NCBI GenBank assembly: GCA_965221785.1
Contig: CBDCSR010000003.1
Span: forward strand, 558,001-622,000
Direction of reading: 5' to 3'
Source: BD2-11 sp965221785
GTDB taxonomy: Bacteria > Gemmatimonadota > Gemmatimonadetes > Longimicrobiales > Gaopeijiaceae
Length of the DNA stretch: 64,000 nt
Below are positions 57,992 through 64,000 of this stretch, in pieces (the stretch's first letter is position 1; every line of letters starts with the position of its first letter). The notes under the pieces are model-generated. The model had not been told where the DNA came from. It did no database searches and saw only the letters and a program-made list of their open reading frames with translations. Both the position numbers and the translations under genes were made by a program.

Positions 57992-59941
57992 ATGACACCA
58001 GGACCGGCCGGGGGCCACGCGAGTGAGCGCGAAGCACGCGAGGTGGCGGAGAGCGCGCGGGAAGAGCGCTGGCAGCAGCGGAGCTTCGTCAGGTCGCTGT
58101 TCTCGGGCCGGTTCCGTATGGACTGGGTCCATCCCCATCCGCTGCCCGAACCCGGGGAACAGTTTCGGGCGAGTCATTTCCTCAGAGAGCTCGAGGAGTT
58201 CGCGCGCAACCATATCGACGGCGACGCAGTCGACCGCGACGCCTGGGTCCCCGAGGAAGTGCTCGACGGACTGCGCGCCCTGGGCGCCTTCGGCATCAAG
58301 ATCCCGCGGGAGTACGGCGGCCTCGGACTCTCGCAGATCACCTACAACCGCGCCCTCGAGATCGTGGCAAGCCGCTGCATCTCCACCGCCGCATTCCTCT
58401 CCGCGCACCAGTCCATCGGCGTGCCTCAGCCTCTCTCCTACTTCGGCACCGAGGCGCAGAAGCGGGCCTACCTCCCCAGGCTGGCCGCAGGGGCCCTGTC
58501 CGCCTTCGCGTTGACGGAACCGGAAGCCGGCTCCGATCCCGCCAACATGTCGACCACCGCCACGCCCACGTCGGACGGCAGCGCGTACATCCTGAACGGA
58601 GAGAAGCTCTGGTGTACGAACGGGCCGCGGGCGGAGCTCCTGGTGGTCATGGCGTGCACGCCGGCGCGCGCGGGCGTCAAGGGGAAGCGGCCCATCTCCG
58701 CCTTCATCGTGGACAAGGCCTGGCCCGGGGTGGAGGTGGTGCACACCAGCCGCTTCATGGGGCTGAAGGGGCTTTCCAACGGAGTCCTGCGCTTCACCAA
58801 CGTGCGGGTGCCGCGCGAGAACCTGCTCTGGGGAGAGGGGCTCGGTCTCAAGCTCGCGCTCATCACGCTGAACACGGGCAGGCTGTCGCTTCCGGCCCTG
58901 TGCGCGGCGGCCGGCAAGACCGCCCTGCACATGTGCCGCCGCTGGTGCGGCGACCGGGTCCAGTGGGGCGCGCCGGTGGGCAGGCATGACGCCGTCGCCC
59001 AGATGCTGGGGCGGATGGCCGCGAACGCGTTCGCCATGGAAGCGGTCATGGAACTGTCCTCGGTGATGGCCGACGCGAAGACCTTCGACATCCGCATCGA
59101 AGCCGCCATGGCCAAGCTCTGGAACAGCGAGACCGCCTGGGCCCTGGCCGACGACGCGGTCCAGATGCGGAGCGGCCGCGGGTACGAAACCGCCGATTCC
59201 CTGCGGGCCCGGGGCGAGGATATGCCTGCCCCCGTGGAGCGCCTGCTCCGCGACGTGCGCATCAATCGCATCTTCGAGGGTTCGAGCGAAATCATGCGCC
59301 TTTTCATCGCTCGCGAGGCTGTGGATCAGCACCTGAAGCTGGCCGGGGCCCTCCTGAATCCGCGGGCGCCGTTGCGGGAGCGGATGGCCGCGCTGGCACG
59401 CGCCGGACTGCACTATGCCTGGTGGTATCCCACGCGCTGGGTGGGCTGGAGCCGCTGGCCCAGATTCTCGGAATTCGGACGCCTGGCGAGCCACGTGCGC
59501 TTCATCGAGCGCAGTTCGCGCAGGCTCGCGCGTGCCCTGTTCCACTGCATGCTCCGGTTCGGGCCCGGGCTCGAGAAGCGGCAGGCCGTGCTGGGCCGGA
59601 TCGTCGACATCGGATCCGAGCTCTTCGCGATGACCGCAGTCACCGTTCGCGTCGACATGCTGGCCGCCAAAAGCCCCGGCGATTCCTCTCCGGAAGATCT
59701 TGCGGACCTGTTCTGCAGGCAGGCGCGACGGCGCATCAAGGCGCACTTCGGCGCCCTGTTCTCCAACGACGACGTCGCTGCCTACAAGGTTGCCGCGAGG
59801 ACCATGGAGGGAACCTACGGGTGGCTGGAGGAGGGCGTGGTCACGATGGCCGACCTGGAGGCGATGGAAGAGGCCGGGGCCAGCGCCTCCCCCGGTCCGA
59901 CGGTGAAGCAGGCATGGGAGGCCGCGGTGGCGGCGCGTTAG
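57992..59941 (+). CDS. Acyl-CoA dehydrogenase, long form
   Basis: The 649-residue FAD enzyme catalyses the first step of beta-oxidation. It contains IPREYGGLGLSQITYNRALE, FALTEPEAGSDPANMST (FAD contact), LNGEKLWCTNG, and the catalytic glutamate region IFEGSSEIMRLFIAREAV near residue 430. The C-terminal extension of about 200 residues is like the VLCAD/ACAD9 type, suggesting long-chain substrates or a membrane association. The start at ATG 57992 lies 15 bases after the preceding membrane protein. The heme A synthase begins five bases after its stop. Confidence 0.9.
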   Translation: MTPGPAGGHASEREAREVAESAREERWQQRSFVRSLFSGRFRMDWVHPHPLPEPGEQFRASHFLRELEEFARNHIDGDAVDRDAWVPEEVLDGLRALGAFGIKIPREYGGLGLSQITYNRALEIVASRCISTAAFLSAHQSIGVPQPLSYFGTEAQKRAYLPRLAAGALSAFALTEPEAGSDPANMSTTATPTSDGSAYILNGEKLWCTNGPRAELLVVMACTPARAGVKGKRPISAFIVDKAWPGVEVVHTSRFMGLKGLSNGVLRFTNVRVPRENLLWGEGLGLKLALITLNTGRLSLPALCAAAGKTALHMCRRWCGDRVQWGAPVGRHDAVAQMLGRMAANAFAMEAVMELSSVMADAKTFDIRIEAAMAKLWNSETAWALADDAVQMRSGRGYETADSLRARGEDMPAPVERLLRDVRINRIFEGSSEIMRLFIAREAVDQHLKLAGALLNPRAPLRERMAALARAGLHYAWWYPTRWVGWSRWPRFSEFGRLASHVRFIERSSRRLARALFHCMLRFGPGLEKRQAVLGRIVDIGSELFAMTAVTVRVDMLAAKSPGDSSPEDLADLFCRQARRRIKAHFGALFSNDDVAAYKVAARTMEGTYGWLEEGVVTMADLEAMEEAGASASPGPTVKQAWEAAVAAR

Positions 59942-59946
59942 CGGGG

Positions 59947-60939
59947 ATGCGGATGAGCTCGCGTCTTCACCACATCAGCCTGGCCGTCGTCCTCGGATGG
60001 ACCCTGGGGCTTCTGCTTCTGGGCAGTATCGTGCACGCGACCGAGTCGAGCCTCGCCTGCCCGGACTGGCCGACCTGCTTCGGCACGATGATGCCCGAGA
60101 TGACCGGCGGCGTCTTCTGGGAGCACCTGCACCGGCTGGTCGCGGGCGCGCTGGTGCTCCTGTTCGCGGCGGCTGCCTGGCTGACCTGGCGCCGGCAGCC
60201 GGAGCGCCGGTGGCTGCACCGGGCGGGGCTGGCTGGGGTCGCGCTACTGATCGTCCAGTCGGTGCTCGGCGGCCTCACCGTGCTGATGCGCCTGCCGGAC
60301 GCCATCTCGTCCTCCCACCTCGCGCTCGCGTTCCTCTTCCTGGGTCTGGCCACGGTCATGACGGTGGTAACGGCGCGGGGATGGGGTGGAGGCGCACGCC
60401 TCGCGGGCGCCGCGCGGGGGAAGCTCGCGAGGATGGCGGGCGGGGTGGCGGCGCTGGTGCTGGCGCAGTCGGTGCTGGGCGCGGTGGTGCGCCACACCGA
60501 CGCGGGCATGGCCTGCCCGGACGTGCCGCTCTGTGTGGGCCAGGTGGTGCCTCCTCTCGAGCATCCGCTGGTGATTCTGCACTTCAGCCACCGCCTGCTG
60601 GGCATTCTGGTGGCGCTGGCGACCCTTGTGCTGGCCGTCTTCGTGCTGCGCCGGAAGGCCGCCGCCCCGCTCCCGGCACTCGCGGCGGGCGCGCTGGTCA
60701 CGGTGCTGGCCCAGGTGACGGTGGGCTTCCTCTCGGTGAGCAGCGGGCTCGCGGTTGCGCCGGTTTCGCTGCACACGCTGCTGGCCGCGCTGCTCCTCTC
60801 GAAGATCGTGGCACTCGCCACCTACGGGTATGAACCCGAGCTGCGGCTCGCGGATGGCGCTGCGGGGGCTGCCACGGATGGGCGCGGCTCGGCAAGGGCG
60901 CCCGCCGGGCATGAACCCGATCCGCATCCCGCCCTGTAG
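59947..60939 (+). CDS. ctaA: Heme A synthase (COX15/CtaA)
   Basis: Heme A synthase oxidises heme O to heme A for the aa3-type oxidases. The 330-residue protein has eight hydrophobic spans in two homologous halves. The heme histidines lie in WEHLHRLVAG, SSHLALAFL, FSHRLLG and SLHTLLAA. Cysteine-bearing loops, CPDWPTCFG and CPDVPLCVG, occur in each half as in the double-Cys CtaA type. The start may be ATG 59947 or 59953. Its presence implies an aerobic electron chain with a heme-A oxidase, whose subunits are not in the window. Confidence 0.9.
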   Translation: MRMSSRLHHISLAVVLGWTLGLLLLGSIVHATESSLACPDWPTCFGTMMPEMTGGVFWEHLHRLVAGALVLLFAAAAWLTWRRQPERRWLHRAGLAGVALLIVQSVLGGLTVLMRLPDAISSSHLALAFLFLGLATVMTVVTARGWGGGARLAGAARGKLARMAGGVAALVLAQSVLGAVVRHTDAGMACPDVPLCVGQVVPPLEHPLVILHFSHRLLGILVALATLVLAVFVLRRKAAAPLPALAAGALVTVLAQVTVGFLSVSSGLAVAPVSLHTLLAALLLSKIVALATYGYEPELRLADGAAGAATDGRGSARAPAGHEPDPHPAL

Positions 60940-60959
60940 GCGCACCGCCGCCGCATTCC

Positions 60960-61400
60960 ATGGACGCTGAGGCGCTCGGCAACTTTCTGGCTCCGGTCAA
61001 CGCCTCGCTGAACCTGCTCAGCACCAGCTTCCTGGTGGCCGGATTCGCCTTCATCCGGGCGCGCAACATCCCCCGCCACCGCCTGTGCATGATCTCGGCG
61101 GCGAGCGCGTCCGGCCTCTTCCTGGTCTTCTACGTCATCCGCTTCTCCCTCACCGGCACCCACACCTTCGCCGGAGAGGGGGCCGCCCGGGTGGTCTACC
61201 TGGCCATCCTGTTCTCACACATGGTGCTCGCGGTGGTGGTGGTCCCCCTCATCATCCGCCTGCTCTTCCTGGCGGGCCGCGAGCGCTTCCCCGAGCACGC
61301 CCGCCTCGCGCGCTGGACCTTCCCGGTCTGGCTGTACGTGTCGGTGACCGGGCTGGTGGTTTACGCCATGCTCTACCACGTGTACGGATACGTGGAGTAG
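60960..61400 (+). CDS. DUF420 membrane protein
   Basis: This 146-residue protein with four spans and conserved histidines (HRLCMISAA, LFSHMVLAVVV, LYHVYG) matches the DUF420 family, which is often encoded near cytochrome oxidase and heme A genes and is related to the oxidase assembly protein CtaM. It starts 20 bases after ctaA and probably assists assembly of the same oxidase. The family match is by motif and length. Confidence 0.75.
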   Translation: MDAEALGNFLAPVNASLNLLSTSFLVAGFAFIRARNIPRHRLCMISAASASGLFLVFYVIRFSLTGTHTFAGEGAARVVYLAILFSHMVLAVVVVPLIIRLLFLAGRERFPEHARLARWTFPVWLYVSVTGLVVYAMLYHVYGYVE

Positions 61401-61406
61401 GGACGG

Positions 61407-62963
61407 GTGAACCCTACGGGTGACCAGCGGTATCCGGACGCCGCGGTCAAAGGCGCGGCGAACCTCGCCGCCACCCTCGGGCGCTCAATGCAGGCCAACT
61501 CACGCCGGGAACGGGCCCGGATCCTCGAACTGGAGGCGTCCGCTCGACCGCTCGACCCCGACGCGGCCGGGCGCGACCGTCTCATGCGGGCGGCTCATGG
61601 CTACGTCCAGCGATTCCTGAACGAGCTCGGGGAAACCCCTGCCTACCACCACGACAAGTCGGCGGTCACCAAGTTGCGCGGGCTGCCCGCCGAAAACGAC
61701 ATCGAGCAACTCATCGCGGGCTTCGACGAGTCGGTCGTGCGGGCCGGGCTCGTGCCCTCCCACCCGGGCCACCTGGCGTACATCCCCGGCGGCGGGATCT
61801 ACGCGTCGTCGGTCGCCGACTACCTCGCCGCGGTGACGAACGAGTACGCCGGCGTACGCTTCGTGGGACCGGGGTCCGTCGAAATGGAGGATTTGCTCCT
61901 CGACTGGATGGCCCGGGTCGTCGGCTTTCCGGCGACCGCCGACGGCAACCTCGCGTCGGGTGGTTCCATCGCGAGTCTGACGGCGATCGTGGCGGCGCGA
62001 GAGGCTGCCGGGCTCAAGTCCCGCGATTTTGATCGCGCCGTCGTTTACGCCACGTCGCACATTCACCAGTGCCTGCACAAGGCGATCCGCGTGGCCGGCA
62101 TGGGCGAAACGGTGCGCCGCGATGTCGCGGTGGACGACGGGTTCCGCCTGTGTCCCGACTCGCTCTCCGAACTGGTTGCTGCGGACCGGGCCCGGGGGCT
62201 TCGGCCGTGGCTGGTGCTCGGCTCGGCGGGCACCGCGGATACCGGCGCCATCGATCCGCTGGACCGGATCGCCGACATCGCCGAGCGGGAAGACCTGTGG
62301 TTCCACGTCGACGCCGCCTACGGGGGCTTCTTCGCACTTCTGGACGAGTTTCGCCCGCGACTCGCCGGCCTGGAGCGCGCCGACTCGGTTGTGCTCGACC
62401 CGCACAAGAGCATGTTCCTTCCCTACGGCACGGGCGCCGTCCTCGTCCAGAACCGCGACGCACTCCAGGACGCGCATGCCTACTACGCCGCCTACCTGCA
62501 GGACACCGTCGAGTCCGAGGGCGGGGGCCGCTCGCCCGCGGCCGTCTCGCCCGAGCTGACCAAGCACTTCCGGGCGCTGCGCGTGTGGCTTCCACTGCTG
62601 CTGTACGGCGAGGAACCGTTCCGGGCGTGCCTGCGCGAGAAACTCGAGCTTGCCAAGTACTTCCACCGCGAGGTCGCGGCTCTGGGGTTCGAAGTGGGCC
62701 CGGAGCCGGATCTCACCGTGGTGACCTACCGGTGGGTGCCCGAATCCGGCAGCGCAAACGCGTTCAACCAGGCGCTTGTGGAGGAAACGCACCGCGACGG
62801 GCGGGTCTTCCTCTCCTCCACGACCGTAGAGGGGGATTTCATGCTGAGGATGGCGGTTCTCGCGTTTCGGACGCACCTGGACACGATCGACCTGGCGCTC
62901 GAGGTGCTGCGCGACGCGGTGGCGAGGCTCAAGGCCGAGCCCGGGTTGTGGCGAAGCGGGTAA
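61407..62963 (+). CDS. PLP-dependent group II amino acid decarboxylase
   Basis: The 518-residue protein is of the aromatic-L-amino-acid/glutamate decarboxylase family. It shows HPGHLAYIPGGG, ASGGSIASLTAIVAAR, FHVDAAYGGFF (Asp contacting the PLP ring) and DPHKSMFLPYG with the Schiff-base lysine. Possible products include tyramine, tryptamine or GABA; the motifs do not settle it. GTG 61407 follows the DUF420 gene by six bases. The C-terminus lacks a membrane anchor. Confidence 0.87.
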   Translation: MNPTGDQRYPDAAVKGAANLAATLGRSMQANSRRERARILELEASARPLDPDAAGRDRLMRAAHGYVQRFLNELGETPAYHHDKSAVTKLRGLPAENDIEQLIAGFDESVVRAGLVPSHPGHLAYIPGGGIYASSVADYLAAVTNEYAGVRFVGPGSVEMEDLLLDWMARVVGFPATADGNLASGGSIASLTAIVAAREAAGLKSRDFDRAVVYATSHIHQCLHKAIRVAGMGETVRRDVAVDDGFRLCPDSLSELVAADRARGLRPWLVLGSAGTADTGAIDPLDRIADIAEREDLWFHVDAAYGGFFALLDEFRPRLAGLERADSVVLDPHKSMFLPYGTGAVLVQNRDALQDAHAYYAAYLQDTVESEGGGRSPAAVSPELTKHFRALRVWLPLLLYGEEPFRACLREKLELAKYFHREVAALGFEVGPEPDLTVVTYRWVPESGSANAFNQALVEETHRDGRVFLSSTTVEGDFMLRMAVLAFRTHLDTIDLALEVLRDAVARLKAEPGLWRSG

Positions 62964-62968
62964 GCGAC

Positions 62969-63568
62969 CTACGGGAAGGCGCAGGTCGCCAAACCCGGTT
63001 TCTCCACGGGCTCGGGATGCGGGTGGCCGTCGATTGCGTCGGCGAGCGCGCGCCAGGCCTGGGGAACCGTCTGCGGCGGCAGTTGCTCGGGCTTTTTCCA
63101 TTGGCGCAGGACGGCGCGACGATACTCCAGGCCGCACCGTGCGAGAACCCACTCCTCGTAGTCCGCGACGCGCCGAATGGCTGCGACGGTCAGGTCGACC
63201 GGTATGCGTAGCGACGGAGGCGCCTGTCCAGCCGGGATCATGTCGGGCTTCCACATCGGCGCCTGGATCGTCTCCGACGGGAGCCAGTCGGGTCGAAACT
63301 CGTAGCGGTTGAGGTAGACGCCACCCTTCTGCGGCGTTCCGTACAGGAGCCCGAAACCCCACAACATGAGGCTGTCGCCGTTGGGTAGCGCCAGCGTGTA
63401 GCAGCTCGATCCTGCTTCTCGCTCGGGCGGCCGTCGTTTGAGGTAGCCTGCTTCGGTCAGGAGGTTGCCTTCCGGACGCAGGATGTCTCGGCCCCAGTTC
63501 CAGCACTGCTGGTGCAGCAGTTCCTGCCCTTTGAGTCGGCAAGGGCCGGAGATCGGGCTCACAGCCAT
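62969..63568 (-). CDS. Protein of unknown function coupled to feoB
   Basis: The 199-residue protein overlaps the end of feoB by 10 bases and so is probably co-translated with it. It contains an N-terminal CRLKGQELLHQQCWNWGRDILRP segment, an aromatic-rich middle (LMLWGFGLLYGTP, NRYEFRPDWLP) and Trp-rich helices (DYEEWVLARCGLEYR). It was not recognised. Cys9 and Cys22 are spaced too widely for a classical metal motif. A role in ferrous iron transport is inferred from position only. Confidence 0.6.
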   Translation of the reverse strand: MAVSPISGPCRLKGQELLHQQCWNWGRDILRPEGNLLTEAGYLKRRPPEREAGSSCYTLALPNGDSLMLWGFGLLYGTPQKGGVYLNRYEFRPDWLPSETIQAPMWKPDMIPAGQAPPSLRIPVDLTVAAIRRVADYEEWVLARCGLEYRRAVLRQWKKPEQLPPQTVPQAWRALADAIDGHPHPEPVEKPGLATCAFP

Positions 63569-64000
63569 GCTCCGCCCCAGGCCAGCACAGCGCTGAACGC
63601 GGTGGCCGCCACAGCCTGCCGACCCACCAACCGCAGCGCGAACGCGCCGCCCTGCTCGCGCGCAACCGTCAGGCAGGTGACCAGGCAGGGCAGCAGCACG
63701 CTGGCCAGGTAGACGGCCGTCAACAGTTGGACGGCGCTGAGGCTTGCGGCGACTCCCGGCTCCGCCAGCAACAGGATGCCGTCCTTGCGCACGCTCGCCA
63801 TGACCACCGCCGTGGCCGCCTCCGAGGGCAATCGAAAGATGGCCATCGCCGGCTCGACGACGGTCGACGCGGCTTCCAGCGCGCCCAGCCAATGCAACAG
63901 GGACGCCGCGGCCGTGATGAGAAAGAAGATCGGCACGGCCCTGCGAAAGAACTCCGGAATGACGGCTTGCGCCTCCAGCCAGACGGCCCTCGGGCGCGGC
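63559..64000 (-). CDS. feoB: Ferrous iron transporter FeoB, C-terminal part (cut by window edge)
   Basis: The frame enters from the window end and stops at 63559. The visible C-terminal membrane region contains EFFRRAVPIFFLITAAASLLHWLG, FRLPSEAATAVVMASVRKDG (the conserved Gate-like segment) and LLTAVYLASVLLPCLVTCLTVARE with CLVT, all typical of FeoB's permease. The N-terminal GTPase part is off the window. The start shown is an artefact of the edge. Confidence 0.85.
   Translation of the reverse strand, partial: PRPRAVWLEAQAVIPEFFRRAVPIFFLITAAASLLHWLGALEAASTVVEPAMAIFRLPSEAATAVVMASVRKDGILLLAEPGVAASLSAVQLLTAVYLASVLLPCLVTCLTVAREQGGAFALRLVGRQAVAATAFSAVLAWGGAWL

Overview
The window is G+C-rich bacterial DNA. 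It encodes a SusC/SusD outer-membrane pair, three large BNR-propeller exoproteins, a DUF5117-type secreted metalloprotease, many lipoproteins, a CtaA-type heme A synthase, a SucA-type 2-oxoglutarate dehydrogenase E1 and a very large NAD-glutamate dehydrogenase. SusC/SusD proteins in such G+C-rich DNA, next to respiratory genes, suggest a heterotrophic aerobe of the Gemmatimonadota or a close relative. This placement is inferred from gene content only; no rRNA or other phylogenetic marker is present.

Bases 1-6700 are accessory DNA of visibly lower G+C. A 288-codon gene of unknown function (476-771 joined to 6131-6701) is split by a 5,351-bp IS1595-family transposon at 772-6122. The element has 24-bp terminal inverted repeats (22/24 matching) and a perfect 8-bp target duplication. 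It carries a DDE transposase plus cargo: a proteasome-beta-like Ntn hydrolase translationally coupled to a SocA/YwgA-like protein behind a palindromic operator, a helix-hairpin-helix glycosylase-like protein with part of a zinc finger, a lipoprotein and three small genes.

From 7.1 kb the DNA looks chromosomal. 7.1-14.3 kb holds a metalloprotease, a DUF3667-like membrane protein, SodC, a CPBP protease, a small acidic protein and a PQQ-type dehydrogenase. 14.6-25.9 kb is a tightly packed plus-strand run: aminotransferase, Zn/Cd P-type ATPase, NosR-like FMN/Fe-S membrane protein, ApbE, LutA, LutB, LutC and Ppx/GppA. ApbE is placed to flavinylate the NosR-like protein. A duplicated-domain Ala/Pro/Glu-rich protein follows.

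26.9-36.9 kb holds the large glutamate dehydrogenase with a coupled polyprenol-type glycosyltransferase, a GT-C glycosyltransferase, and a minus-strand operon of pgeF/yfiH, a four-cysteine protein, an OsmC protein and a GT2. The OsmC gene has one in-frame TGA exactly where the family has its peroxidatic cysteine, followed by a hairpin that fits a bacterial SECIS, so it is a strong selenoprotein candidate.

37.0-57.5 kb holds SucA, then a minus-strand cluster read as BNR protein, SusC, SusD and gamma-glutamyltransferase, two more BNR paralogues on the plus strand, a lipoprotein and a DnaQ-type exonuclease. 57.6-64.0 kb holds a small membrane protein, an acyl-CoA dehydrogenase, CtaA, a DUF420 protein, a PLP decarboxylase and, on the minus strand at the window edge, the end of FeoB with an overlapping downstream gene. 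I saw no tRNA, rRNA or CRISPR array.
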